A stretch of 64,000 bases of DNA. Source: Rhizaria sp. SCN 62-66. Taxonomy: Eukaryota > Rhizaria, unplaced. Positions 10,879-22,280 of the stretch are shown here, in pieces. Made by a program: the position numbers and the translations under genes. The stretch covers positions 104,011 to 168,010 of the forward strand of contig MEDY01000015.1 of the NCBI GenBank assembly GCA_001724265.1, written 5' to 3'. The notes under the pieces are model-generated. The model saw only the letters and a program-made list of their open reading frames with translations. It was not told where the DNA came from and ran no database searches. Numbering within the stretch: position 1 is the stretch's first letter; each line of letters begins with the position of its first letter.

Positions 10879-13800
10879 TCAGAACTTGTGTTCGTCGATC
10901 TTTGTCCTGCACACAGGGCAGAACCCGTCTTCCATGCGCGCGCTCTCAAACTCGTCCAGCAAGAAGAACGCGTTGCAGCCGACCGAGGGCGCGTACTGTT
11001 TGCACTGCACCACTGCCACATCCGGCATCGTGTTCCTATAGTACGACACATCGCCGCCACCACGAGAAGCAGTATTTGCGTTGCTCGCGTCCGGCTCTGG
11101 CACATCTTCGCAGACTATAAACACCTCGCGTGGTGGCATCGCCGTCAGCGCCGTTGGTCCGATAAGCACGGGTTGCCAATTTCCGGGCTCAAGATTAGCG
11201 CCCGGGTGCAGCAAGTGTGTGTGGAAGGCGTCCAGCTCGTGCAGGTTCGCCAGCGTGACCGTGCGGCCCCCCGCCGCGGCCGCCGTGGCCGACGTCAGCA
11301 GCGTCGACGGGTCCTTGGCGACCAGCGCGGCGGCCACCGCGCGCGGCAGCGGCGCCGGCAGCGGTGCGCCGGGCGGCAGCGAGGCCGTGCCTGCGTTGAC
11401 TGCGTCGTCCGCGACGGGGTGGAACTCGACCAGCGGTAGCGGCTCGAACGACAGCGCGGACCGCAGCATCTCGAACCCGCAGTGCACGCACCGCGCGGCC
11501 GGGCTAACGTCCCCGCGCTGGCGCCCGCCCGCCGCCGCAGGGCCGGCGCCGGTGTAGAGCAGTGCGTTGGGTGACTGGCAGCGCGCGCAAACGGGTGTCA
11601 CGCTCTCTGCGTCGGTGAAGGGCTTGGTGCGCATGAGAAGCTGCGCGACCTCGACCTCCTCGCGCGCACGGTCGCTCAGGATGAACGACGAAAGTCGTGC
11701 GTATACCTGCCGCGCCGTCTTGTACGCGCCGAGCCTGGTCGCGGCGCGCGCGAACACGATGAGGCACTCGACGAACGACACGCCGGCCGGGAGAACGCCC
11801 GACGCGGGGTGAGCCAGCGGGTCCACGCGCGGCAGCGGCACGGCGCCCAGCGCGCCCGCGCCCTCCTCGGTGGCGGCCTGCTGCAGCAGCAGCGCGTGGG
11901 CTGCCTGCTGCGAGCGCACGGCGAGGATGTTGATCACCGTCTGCGCGCAGTGCAACAGCGTGAGCGAGTCGGCGCACACCACAGGCTCGGCGGCCGAGGC
12001 CTCGCGGATCACGCCAAACGCGCGGTACACCGCGGCCTGCTCCGCAAACCAGCGCGCGCGAGAGAGCAGCGCGGCATGCGCGGCGGGCGACAGCGAGGCG
12101 CTGCCCTGCGCGGCCGCCTTGCTCTGCTGCGCGGCGAGCAGGGAGTAGAAATGACCCGCGTCGTTGAAGCGGCAGCGGCGGATGGCGTTGAGCGCGAGGT
12201 GCGCAAGCAGACGTCGAGCCTGCGCTCCGCGACCGGCCTTAAGGAACGCCTCGTGCGCCTCGGCGAAGCGGCCGCGGAGGGCGAGCCACTCGGCGTACGG
12301 CAGGTAAAAGAGCGAGGCCAGGTGCGGCGCGAGGGCGGGGTCCGCGGCCGGGTTGGCCTTGACTTGGTCGAGCAACTGCAGAGCCTCGTCCCAATGCTGC
12401 AGCTTCACCAGCAGCGTCATCATCTGGACCAGGTCATCGAGTCGCAGGTACAGCTCCAGCGCAGCGCGCGGCTCCTCGAGCCGGACCAGCAGCTGCGCGG
12501 CCGACACCAGCGTCGCGCGCGTGGCCTCCGTGACCGGGAGGTCGCGGACGCGCGCCACGAGGTCGTCGACCCACCCGTGCGTGGCCCAGAGGTCGATAGC
12601 GCGCGCGTGGTCCTCGGCCACCCAGAACATCTCGGCCGCGCCCCGCGTGTCGCCGCCGTCGAGCAGCCACTGCGCCTGGCGACGGATCAGCTCGTTCGAG
12701 TCCGCCCCGGTGCCGGCGCGCTCCATGACTTCCTTGGCGCGCACCCAGTCGCGCAGGTCGAGGTAGATCTCGATCGCCTTGTTCACGTCGCCGGCGTCGA
12801 TGAAGCCCTGCGCAGCGCCGGCGTAGTCACCCTGCGTTGTGATGATGTGCGATCGGAAATACAATGTGATGATTCGGATATTCGTGAGATTTCAAATAAA
12901 AATTGGATGCAAGACGTGATGACAATTTAAAAGGGATCATCTTAAACTATAAGCAAGTTAGAATATAACAGCGCGAACAGAGTCGTTTCTATTTCGTGTC
13001 CGTACCTGATAGGCCTTGATCTCTGCGAGGAAGAGCTTGTCTGCACGGGGCCTCTCTGCGGCGGGCGTGGCGCCGCGCGCGAGCTCAATGCGCGCAACAA
13101 GCGTGAGGAACCGCGTGTCGCGGATGCGCACAAAGGCCTTGCGCGCGGTGTCCAGGTCCAGTCCCAGCAGCGCACGGTGCGCGAGCAGCCGCCAGTCAGA
13201 CTCGGTGACGCCGAGGTTGGCGATGGCGCAGGCGCCGGCGTAGTCGCACACGGCCAGGTGCTGCGCCATGGTGGCCGAAAGCGGGACGTCGTGCGTGTGC
13301 ATGGCGAGCTTGTGCAGACAGAAGATGCGGGAGCCGCGAAAGCCGACGACGAAGCCCGACAGCGGCTGCCGGTGTAGGGGGAAGTTTCCGGCCTTGATGG
13401 AGAGGAAGCCGTCGCCACTGTAGCAGAGCATGTCGGGGTAGTTAGAGTTCCACGCCAGACTAGACGCCGGCGCGTCCTCGTACGTCAGCGACTGCGTGGC
13501 GAGCGAGAACACCGAGAGTTTGTAGTGCTCGTCGATGAGCGCGAGCTGCGACCGGTCCGCCGAGAGGTCGAGACAGCGGATCGACGCGTCGTGCTTGATC
13601 AGTGTGACGGGGAACGCGTGCCTGCTGTCAAGGAACACCTGCACCACGTGTCCGTTGCGCAGCCCGACGAGCAGCGACTCCTGCCCTGCGGCACCGGCGG
13701 CTACGCGGATGTAGCGGACTGGCGCGTCAAGCACCCACTCACGGGCCAGCGCGCCCGCCTCGTCCAGCAGCCGCAACCTCTTGTCCTGGCACAGCACGAG

Positions 13801-15393
13801 ATGCTGCGAGGTAAGCATCAGCAGCGCGCAGTCCATCGACCCCGCGTTCTCGCTCTCCGCGTCGAGCAGGTGCGTGGCGACGGGCCCGCAGTGGGCGCCC
13901 GTCATGCGGGTGCGCAGCGGCACGGCGGCGTCGGGGTCCGTGCCGGGGGCCGTGATCTTGCGCTTGAGGCGGTACTGCATCACGCGGCGCGCGCTCTCCG
14001 AGTGCGCGTGGGCGGCCGTCACCAGGGCCTGCGCCGCGGGGGAGCCGGCGAGAGGGCCGGCGACGGCGGCGTTGGACGAGGAGGGCGCGGACAGCACGGT
14101 TTCGTAGAGCAAAACGCGGTCGGGAAGCTGAATGGCGAGACGGCCGCGGAAGAGGGAAATCTTCTTGACGTAGTCGCGGGTCTTGATGCGGACCTTTTCG
14201 TCAGTGATCAAGTGCTGGATGATAACCTCGGTCATCGCATCCCGGTAGGCCTATCAATAATGAGGTGAAAAACAAAAGTCGTGATATATCGCACAACATG
14301 TTAGGATGAAAAGGTAAGAACTTCGATTAAAATACAAAATATGTCGGGTTTTTTTTAACAACTGCAATTTGTGGAACTCGACTCATATCATGACAACGAA
14401 AGCACGCTCTTTGTTTTGCTATGGTTGTGTGAAACGTACGTAGCGGTCCTGGTACATGCCGTGCACCGTGTTGGCCGCAGCCTCAAACATGGCGACTTGT
14501 CCGCAGTTGGTTCCGAGGCAGAATTGCTGCGACGCCGCGCCGGGCCCGGCCAGCAGTCCCGCGGGGCGCGCGCGCACCGCCCACACCCAGTCCTCCGTCG
14601 ACGTCAACAGCTTGAGGAAGATGCCGTCGGTGGTGTAGAGCGAGACGCCGCAGTCTGAGCCGCCGCAGAGAATGTACGCGTAGTCGTTGATAAAGGCCAG
14701 CGAGCAGGGGTCGTAGCCCAGCGCGCGCTCCTTGCCGATGGGGCCCTCGAGGGTGTAGAACGACAGGGTCTGGTCCCAGCAGCCGACGGCGAGCACATCG
14801 GACTCTGACTCACCTCCGGGCAGAGGGGAGAACTGAAGACAGGAGATCGGGGCCGAGCGCTGGAAAGAGACCTTCTCCACGCCGCGGTTGTCGCGGATCG
14901 AGATGGTGCCGTTCTGGTGGCCCAGCGCGAGCAGGTGGCCGTCGGTGGACCAGGCCAGGCACGTGATCTTGGAAGTCACCTTAGTTTTAGCGACGGCCTT
15001 CTGCTCGGGGGACCAGAGCCCAAACTCAGTCTCGGTCGCCGAGACGAGCTGCTGGGAGACGGGGTTGAACGCCAGCGCCTGGATGCTGTCGGCGTGCGTG
15101 TATTTGAGAATGCCTTCACACTTAGGGTGGGCCCAGAGGATGACCGTCTTGTCAGCGCCACCTGAAGCGAAACGCTTGCCGTCGCGCGCGAAGGCAACGG
15201 CATATACGTAGTCCTTGTGGCCCTTAACGGTGGAGATAATAGAGCCCGTGGAGGCGTCGTACACGAGCACGCGGTTGCCCACGGCGGCGACGACGACGCG
15301 GCCGTCGGGGGAGAAGGCCAGGTCGTACACCGTGGGGTCGATGGCCGGGTCCTTAGACGGCACCGTGTCCGCCCAAAGCGCCCCTACCTTCAT
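10879..15393 (-). CDS. IFT122: IFT122, intraflagellar transport A core subunit
   Basis: Three phase-0 exons, 15393-14440, 14250-13006 and 12831-10879, encode 1,383 residues. IFT122 is a core IFT-A protein needed for retrograde ciliary transport and membrane-protein import. Exon 1 is a WD40 propeller that aligns by eye with animal IFT122 (GHKDYVYAVAFARDGKRFASG, LKYTHADSIQALAFNP, STVHG-like end). Exon 2 begins AYRDAMTEVIIQHLITDEKVRIK, a near-exact family signature, and holds the second propeller. Exon 3 is a TPR-like solenoid with GWVDDLVARVRDLP and RFNDAGHFYSLL. The C-terminus has Cys pairs (CARCQSPN, CVHCGFE, CPVCRTKI) typical of the IFT122 zinc-binding end. Ala-rich insertions account for the extra length. 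Donors are GTACGT and GTACGG. Its presence implies a cilium or flagellum. Confidence 0.97.
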
Positions 15394-16611
15394 CTGTGCG
15401 TGCGCAAACAATCGTAATCAGTCGGTGAAATGAGCAAGTCGGGTGAGAGTGAGTGGGGCAAGGTCGTGGGAAGCAGGGCAGGTTGAGGCAGCAACGGCTC
15501 AAACAAGGGGTCGCAAATCCCAAGCGATATCTCAATGAACTCGAGGATTTAAGAGGTATATCAAAGAGAAATAGCTACTCCCGTGTGTAAATATATCCAT
15601 ATGCGCCACGCTGCTCTAAACCAATGATTGAATCTGGAAAAATCCACCACTCAAAGAGAGCGAGTTTGAACTTTAGCCAAAGCGACCGCAGCCCAAGGCA
15701 CCCGCCAGCACCACAATCGACCAGTTCGCATGGGCTTCCAAAAGTCATAAACGGCAGTCAACGCCAATCAATATAGTTTGAAAATCAAGAAATCTTTTGA
15801 TATCATACTTATTTTACTAGTTGGTAGTGGTTTTTAAGTTTTAATCGTTATATTACTTGACTTTCTCGAGATATAACCCAATATCTGACGTTCTCCATGT
15901 TTTGTGACAGTGACATGTAACAACAGCGCGTGGCGTGAGATGATTGTAGAATAGCCTCAAATGTCGGGGCGTAACAGGATGCGTATCCAACCATTCATGT
16001 TTGCCGTGACTTCAGGATATGAGTCGGTCAACGGGTCGCATTGTTGGCATCATCTGGCTTGATCCATGGCAAGTCAAATGCATGTTTTTGCTACTTGAAA
16101 ACGCGCACATGCTTTGTTTAACAGTGTTAATTCAAGCTTCATGGGGCGTTTTTATGTACTCTTTATTTTCGTGTCAAATGTGAGATTTGATTGTTTGAAT
16201 GCAATCTTGCTTGAGTTTTTTGTCCGTTTGTATCCGTCATACTAAAACATAAAATCTCGACTTGAAAGAATGAAAAATATAAAATTGGCTAGTTAGACAT
16301 GGAGATACAAAAGGATTCAAAGAAAGTGATAAATAAAAGATTAAAAAATAACGCGAAAAAATATATTGCAATTTTATTTCTAGAGACCTTGATATGTCCT
16401 CGACATGATCTCATTTCACTAGTTAGGGCTAGACAAGAAGTACTGCGTACAAATTAAGCTCACAAAGCTGACTCAGGCAACATATAGAACAAACAAGACA
16501 GACATTCAGATGCGATTCAGACTTAGTTAGGGCAATGCCATCGATGTGCTTCGATACACGCGCACTTACATGGACTTCTGATCAAAATAAATACAAATCA
16601 CAGCCAGTCGA
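15394..16611. other. Intergenic region upstream of IFT122
   Basis: 1.2 kb of AT-rich DNA lies between the IFT122 start and the 3' end of the SNARE-like gene. It contains the IFT122 promoter and the SNARE-like gene's poly(A) region, the latter with several A/T-rich runs near 16320-16380. No coding or RNA feature was recognised. Confidence 0.5.
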
Positions 16612-17661
16612 TCACCATGTGATCACAATGAGTAGGAACAGCATCACTGCAATAAACCCGAGGCAAAACGCAATCCTGAGCTTCGGGCAACCTGTTTTGC
16701 TCAACAACGCGTCCATTTTGATCGCAGCTCGGTCAAACCCGTCCTGAATCGTCTCCATATTCTCACGATTCTCTGTCAACAACTCCTTTTGCACCTCCAT
16801 CTTGCCGCTAATCACGGACGATGTGGCCTTAAGCCGCGCCAACACTTCACCCATGTCTTGCAAAACGCCATCCTCGACTAGCCGCGCCGCAGTTAACTTA
16901 AGTCGCCTCGCACCAACGGGGTTGTGTGGCGAGAATTCACTGCCAGCGCCAGGGCCACTGCCTCCGCGAGTGCTGCCAACGGCGCCGGGGCCAGAGCCAG
17001 CGCCAGCGCGGGGCTTGGGCTTCGGCGGCAGCCCTGTGCCTGCTGTCGTCTGGCCACTGGTAGCACTCGCCGTTGAAGAGAGGTGCGACGCGGCATTGCG
17101 CATGGCAGCGCCGCCGTTATTACTGCTGCTGCTGCTGCTGTTGTTTGTTGAGAGCAGGGCAGCGCGAGTGGCGCGCGCCTCAGCCTGAGCAGCGGCGCGC
17201 GCGCTGGAGCTGGTCATGACGCCTCCATAGGCAGCAACAGAGGCAGAGGACGGCGGCAGCGCCAGCGGCATCGGCCCCTGCTGCCCCTGTCCCTGCTGCT
17301 GTTGCGACTGGCCCTGCGGAGCCGGACCCCCTTGCTCGAGGTCGCCAGCAGCGTCGTCCGTGTATCCGACAGCGGCGGCAGCGGCAGCGGCGGCCGCGGG
17401 TGTGAAAGAGGGGGACGCGGCCGGCGACGGCCCATGTTGCACCTGCGACCTTGCCGCCGCCGCCGCAGCTGCCGACTGACGCTGCTCCTTAGCGGCGAGG
17501 CGGCGGGCGAATGACGTCGCGGTGTCGACGTTAGTGCGCGCGGTGTCCGTGGCCGCGGTGGCGGCGGCGGCGTCGGCGGCGGCGGCGACGAGGAGCTCGC
17601 GAATCTCGACTTCATCGGGGTCGGCGGCGCTGCCGAAGTAGGGAACCCATGAGGGCAGCAT
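16612..17661 (-). CDS. Tail-anchored SNARE-like protein (Qb/Qc type, possibly Use1-like)
   Basis: A single exon of 349 residues. The last about 22 residues (LRIAFCLGFIAVMLFLLIV) form a C-terminal transmembrane anchor. They follow an amphipathic heptad stretch of about 75 residues (LVEDGVLQDMGEVLARLK, SVISGKMEVQKELLTENREN, METIQDGFDRAAIKMDALL) that looks like a SNARE motif. The region between the N-terminus and the SNARE stretch is Ala/Gln/Gly/Ser-rich low complexity. The phrase VEDGVLQDMGEVLARLK recalls Use1, the ER Q-SNARE for Golgi-to-ER retrograde traffic. The central-layer residue cannot be assigned with certainty, so Sec20, Vti1 and Use1 all remain possible. The start ATG has an in-frame TGA seven codons upstream. 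Stop is TGA. Confidence 0.68.
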   Translation of the reverse strand: MLPSWVPYFGSAADPDEVEIRELLVAAAADAAAATAATDTARTNVDTATSFARRLAAKEQRQSAAAAAAARSQVQHGPSPAASPSFTPAAAAAAAAAVGYTDDAAGDLEQGGPAPQGQSQQQQGQGQQGPMPLALPPSSASVAAYGGVMTSSSARAAAQAEARATRAALLSTNNSSSSSSNNGGAAMRNAASHLSSTASATSGQTTAGTGLPPKPKPRAGAGSGPGAVGSTRGGSGPGAGSEFSPHNPVGARRLKLTAARLVEDGVLQDMGEVLARLKATSSVISGKMEVQKELLTENRENMETIQDGFDRAAIKMDALLSKTGCPKLRIAFCLGFIAVMLFLLIVITW

Positions 17662-18442
17662 TCGGCTTATCGCTCAGCGCTCAAGAGGCGTGGCGCGGGT
17701 GGCCGGTCGCGAGACAGACGCAAGAGCGTGAGGCAGAGTGTGGACAAGGCGGTTGGCGAGAGACAGAGATGCGCTGGAGGCACAGTTCGAGGCTGGAGGG
17801 GTGCTGGGAGAGAGTCGTAGATCGCACGCAAAGATAACATAGAGACAGAGTGTGAGAAAGAAAACACGAATACATACATGTGACACTGTTGCGTGATGCT
17901 ATGTTGAGATTGCGTGACATTGCACTGCACTGGAGCTGGGGGCTGTGCGAACACGAGTGAGACCAGTTTGAAAGTTGGTGCAGACACCAATCAAATGTTC
18001 ACTGAGAAGCATAGCATCTATAAGAGATAATGCCGATGAGATATAGTACAGAGGACACGCAAGCAAATCGAGATTGTAGTATACAACCACACAATAACGA
18101 GCCAGTCTCGAGATATTCACAGCAGATGTTGGGCCCATCTTTCGCTGACAGGTTTGTTGCTACAGCCACAAACGACGCTGCAACGCAGTGCGTTTTCGCC
18201 ACATCAACACACTCTTTCGCTTCCTAACGAATTCAGATGACGACAAAAGCAGCATATCACGTATGGTTCGTTGGCATAAATATAGTCAAGATGTATTATT
18301 ACCGCGTGCGTGTCACACCCGCGGTCACGTCTCACACATAGAACAGAAAAGAGAGAAAAAGGGAACGAGGGCGCTTACGTTACATTAAAGAAAAGAAAGC
18401 ACCCTCAACAAGCACTCAACAGCACACAAAAAGCTGAGTTAT
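17662..18442. other. Intergenic region, SNARE-like gene / hydroxybutyrate dehydrogenase
   Basis: 0.8 kb between two tandem minus-strand genes. It holds the SNARE-like gene's promoter and the dehydrogenase 3' end. On the minus strand the part near 17700-17900 is pyrimidine-rich. Several short open frames are present in all directions and none is persuasive. Confidence 0.45.
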
Positions 18443-19327
18443 TTACTGGGCAGTCCATCCACCGTCCATGATGTAGGCGGCGCCGGTCATCTGCTTGGCG
18501 AAGGGCGAAGCGAGGAAGGTGACGAGGTTGCCGAGGTCCTCGGGGGTGGCGAACTCCTTCGAGGGCTGCTTCTCGGACAGGAGGTCGGTGGAGGCCTGGG
18601 CAACGGAGATACCGAGGTTCTTGGCCTTGAGATCGATCTGGGCCTGGACCAGGGGGGTGAGCACCCAGCCGGGGTTGACGGCGTTGACGGTGACACCCGT
18701 GCCCGCGGTCTCGAGCGCGACGGCCTTGGTGAAGCCCATGACGGCGTGCTTGGAGGCGACGTACGCGGACTTGTTGACGGAAGCAACGAGGCCGTGGACG
18801 GAGGAGATGTTGATGATGCGGCCGTAGCCCTTGGCGAGCATGGAAGGAAGCGCGGCCTTAGTGGTGTGGAAGACGGCGTTGAGGTTGATGTCGATGACCT
18901 TGTTCCACATGTTCTCGGGGAAGTCCTTAGCAGCGGAGATGTGCTGGATGCCGGCGTTGTTGACGAGGATGTCGACGCCGAGGCCGGCGTTGACCTTGGT
19001 CATCATGGCAGCGATCTCCTGGGGCTTGGAGAGGTCAGCACCGTCGAAGTCGACCTTGACGCCGTACTCGGAGGCGATGGACTTCTTGATGGCCTCAATC
19101 TCCTCGGGCTTGCCGAAGCCGTTGAGGGTGATGTTGCAGCCGTGGGAAGCGAGGGTCTTGGCAATGCCGAGACCGATGCCAGAGGTGGAGCCGGTGACGA
19201 GGGCGCCCTTGCCGGCGAGGAACTTGCCCATGTGGCCGATGCCGGGGGCAGCCGCAGCCGCAGCGGTGAAGCGGCGGATGGACGAGGTGGAGATCTTCTG
19301 CTGAGCCTTGATGGTGCGAGAAAGCAT
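18443..19327 (-). CDS. D-3-hydroxybutyrate dehydrogenase, mitochondrial (SDR family)
   Basis: A single exon of 294 residues. It is a short-chain dehydrogenase that interconverts 3-hydroxybutyrate and acetoacetate using NAD. The cofactor motif TGSTSGIG is at 45-52, NNAGIQH starts at 123, and the catalytic triad is Ser176 with Tyr189 and Lys193 (SAYVASK). The C-terminal half (NPGWVLTPLV, PEDLGNLVTFLASPFAKQMTG, DGGWTAQ) is of the bacterial, soluble PHB-type 3-hydroxybutyrate dehydrogenase rather than animal BDH1. The first about 30 residues (MLSRTIKAQQKISTSSIRRF, then poly-Ala) are a likely mitochondrial presequence with Arg/Lys/Ser and no acids. Codon use is strongly biased to C/G-ending codons, suggesting high expression. 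Stop is TAA. Other SDR activities cannot be ruled out from motifs alone. Confidence 0.9.
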   Translation of the reverse strand: MLSRTIKAQQKISTSSIRRFTAAAAAAPGIGHMGKFLAGKGALVTGSTSGIGLGIAKTLASHGCNITLNGFGKPEEIEAIKKSIASEYGVKVDFDGADLSKPQEIAAMMTKVNAGLGVDILVNNAGIQHISAAKDFPENMWNKVIDINLNAVFHTTKAALPSMLAKGYGRIINISSVHGLVASVNKSAYVASKHAVMGFTKAVALETAGTGVTVNAVNPGWVLTPLVQAQIDLKAKNLGISVAQASTDLLSEKQPSKEFATPEDLGNLVTFLASPFAKQMTGAAYIMDGGWTAQ

Positions 19328-20542
19328 CTTGTTCTACGATAGCACCGAGTGAAAAAAAGAGTTGGGATATGCAGAGGGAGTGATGATGCATACTATGCTG
19401 TGAGTTGAGGTTGATGCGTGATGAGTATGCTTGTGAAAGTTGTCTTCGGAGAGGCATGGTGTTGAATCCCCGCTTGAATCGGGAGGCCGTAAAAGTGCCT
19501 CGATGCATGCGTAGCACACATAAAATGCAGCCTGCGCGAAATGCGCTTCTAGACTCTAAGTAAAGAGACTCGACTACAGTCAGTTATTGTTTGTTCGTCA
19601 ACTTTTAATGCCATTCAAGAGGTCAGAAGTGGGAAAACTTGAGTTCGCACTCAGGGAGACGTGGTGCCTGTGGTCGGTAACCCCCCTTCTCTTGCCCATT
19701 TGCAGTTTGCTGATAACAAACAAACGTTATCGCGAAACGAATAATCAGTCTAAAAAGGCCGACCCAAAAGCAACCCGTCTGCAATAGTTTGACACCCTGG
19801 CCTTTGCCACTGGGTGTCAATCAAGGTCAAGTTGTTCGAGTCATGGAGGGAATGTCTTGGTCAGCAAGCCGACCTACGACCGACCTCGGTCAAAGAGCAG
19901 TACTTAGACCACGATTCCTGCTTCAGTTCACCCTGCGCGGCGCAGCATGGAGTCGGCTGCTTAGCTGACGCAGGTTTTAGTTGGATTACATGCGTGGACC
20001 TTCTTTTAATTTTGTATGGTGTCGATATGCTGCCATTTTGTCGGTCACAAAGAGAAACTAGCCTCAATTCGCACAGCTCCAGGCAGATTTAGTCAAGGAA
20101 GATCACACTTCCTTGCGCTCATCAACACACATCTGCTCCAATACGCTGTGCCACATATTAATATGCGACTTTCTCGCCACCAACCCAATGTTATGTACGA
20201 ATATCCTGACCAAAGGGACATCGTCAGCACCCACATGCAACCTTACCGATCGGACTTGCATACGCATATCGACACACAGAGCTCATTTAGTAGCAGTGAA
20301 ATAGAGATAACACATTAAAAACTCACTGAGCATAATTAAAAAGCAATATAAGACCATTAGGATGCAGATATGTAGCTGGAAGAGAGAAGATCAGCGATAG
20401 ACTGGCTGGCTGCGGTCATGGACCGAAAAAAGAAAGTAAAGCCGCAGTGGCAGCAGGGCGACCGAGGGGGACCGAGCCCAACCTTTGCTTGACGATTGTC
20501 GTCGTGGGCTTGGGTCTGATTGTCTGAAAAAAGCATATCACA
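19328..20542. promoter_or_regulatory. Divergent promoter region, dehydrogenase / Lys-rich secreted protein
   Basis: 1.2 kb between two divergent, apparently highly expressed genes. It should carry both promoters. A perfect 9-bp inverted repeat, TTGACACCC at 19789-19797 and GGGTGTCAA at 19812-19820 with a 14-base loop, is the only structure I see. Short open frames here have AT-rich codons and are not convincing. Confidence 0.4.
19789..19820. repeat. Inverted repeat, 9-bp stem and 14-base loop
   Basis: TTGACACCC and GGGTGTCAA are perfect reverse complements flanking the loop TGGCCTTTGCCACT. The site lies about 720 bp upstream of the Lys-rich gene and 460 bp upstream of the dehydrogenase. It could be a dimeric-factor operator or a chance palindrome. 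Confidence 0.4.
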
Positions 20543-21817
20543 ATGCTGTTTTCCAAGTGTGTGCTGGCGGTGCTTGCGCTGTGCGTTGCTGCCTGCGCGT
20601 ATGCCCAGTCGGATGGTACGTGGCCTTTTCTGCCTTCCTCCTTGATGCTCTCGCTCGACCCCCCTTTGAGCTCGCCCTTCCACCCGCCCTGACCTTCATT
20701 TGTCACTGCCATTTATCGTCACTGTTCTCCCCGACCATATATGTCCATGATTTCTCTGCCTGCTCTTGTCACCCTCATTGTCGCTCATATGGATCTCCAC
20801 TATCGTCCCCCCTGCTCTCTGCTCTACCCTCCTCAGTTGTCCCTTCCTTCATCGAGGTTGAGGGCCCCAACAACCACATCCTGACTGGCAAGCCCCTGTT
20901 TGTACGTTTCTTCTCCCTTCCACCAACACATCACACCGATCCGCCTCCATGTTCCACCAGTTTCTGACCTCTAACAAACCCATTTGTCCACCCTCTTGGC
21001 CTCCTTTCCTCTTGCTCTTGCCACTCACCTACAGGTGCCCAACATTATCGACATCTTCGCTGATGGTACGTTTTTCCGCCGTTTCGACTATCAATATCGC
21101 ACATGATTCTAGCCACTCTTCTCTGTCTTCTAATCCTGTCGGTGTCCTCACCCACTTTGTTCTTTCGTATTGATTGTTTCACCAACTCTTACAGAGGTTG
21201 GCCCGACTCCCGAGGAGACCTACAGCCTCCTCCGCCAGTCCGTGCTGAACCAGCCCCCGTCTGCGAAGCTTGCCGAGAAGATCGCCGCCGACCCCGTCGA
21301 CGTGCTCGAGATGCTTGACATTGCCGAGGCCAACCTCAAGGCCCGCAAGGAGCGCCAGGCCAAGAAGGCTGCCAAGAAGGCCAAGATGCAGCTCGCTGGC
21401 AAGAAGGCTGCCAACGGCCTCAAGCAGCTCGCTCTGCAGCAGAAGACCCGCAAGGCTGCCATCAACAAGGAGGTTGCCCGCATCAACAATCTTATGGCTA
21501 AGGCCGCTGAGCTCCAGAAGGCTCTCCCCCAGAAGCGCGCCCGCCTGGAGCTGCTCCAGAAGAAGCTCAATGAGGCCAACACCAAGGTCGCCTCGACGCT
21601 GTCCAACAAGACCGGCGCTCAGAAGAAGGCCGAGAAGACCGTTATCGACGGCAAGCTTGGCCTCCTCAAGAAGAAGCTCGCCAAGCTTGAGGCCGCCAAG
21701 TCCGTCCTGAACAAGTCCATCGCGGGCCTCCAGAAGGTCGGCAAGAAGGGCGCTGCTAAGGCGGGCGCCAAGGATGCCAAGAAGGACGAGAAGAAGGAGG
21801 AGGCCAAGAAGTTCTAA
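20543..21817 (+). CDS. Secreted Lys/Ala-rich coiled-coil protein, unknown family
   Basis: Four exons, 20543-20615, 20837-20901, 21035-21065 and 21195-21817, join in frame to 263 residues. The third exon is only 31 bp. Donors are all GTACGT. A clear signal peptide (about 1-21, hydrophobic VLAVLALCVAACAYA) is followed by a short neutral part (VVPSFIEVEGPNNHILTGKP) and a potential helix with TPEETYSLLRQSVLNQPP. From about residue 100 to the end there is a highly charged coiled coil of Lys, Ala, Leu and Glu (KARKERQAKKAAKKAK; KKEEAKKF at the C-terminus). Codons are extremely biased (AAG for Lys, C-ending elsewhere), as in abundant proteins. I do not recognise a family. Extracellular matrix, mucilage or granule cargo are guesses. 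The frame across all three junctions supports the model. Confidence 0.83.
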
Positions 21818-22280
21818 GTTGTACACAGTTTCCTTTACACATCCAAGTGTAGAAAAAGCTGTGAGCTATAAGAACTGAAGTGGTTGCACTGCTTTGTTTC
21901 GCTGTTCGCTGTTGTTGTTTAGTGTTGGGTCGGTTTCTCAGTTTGACATGAGGAACCGATAAGGATTTTTACTTACATCGTTCTCTATCTATCTCTCGAC
22001 TTCTCGACTGTCAAAACCAAAATGGGTCTCCATCCCTCGCGCCATAGAGTGCGATAATACAAATTGAACCCTCCTACACCGCCGAGGTTTATATTGACTT
22101 TGTTGAGCGTTACTCTCGTGTGACTGCTTGAGACGGCGAGAGGATAACCAAGTAACAGCTACTTTTGCGAGGTTTCGTTTCTTGATGCATGATCGTCATT
22201 TTGTTCTGTCATCACTTTTCTATGAAATAACAAGCTCTTTTACTCACGTCTATATATTGCATTATTCTACAGACACTTGT
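21818..22280. other. Spacer between tandem plus-strand genes
   Basis: 463 bp of AT-rich DNA includes the 3' UTR of the Lys-rich gene and the promoter of the PG-repeat gene. Just before the next ATG the sequence ends TTCTACAG, so the start could sit directly behind a 5'-UTR intron. Confidence 0.4.
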
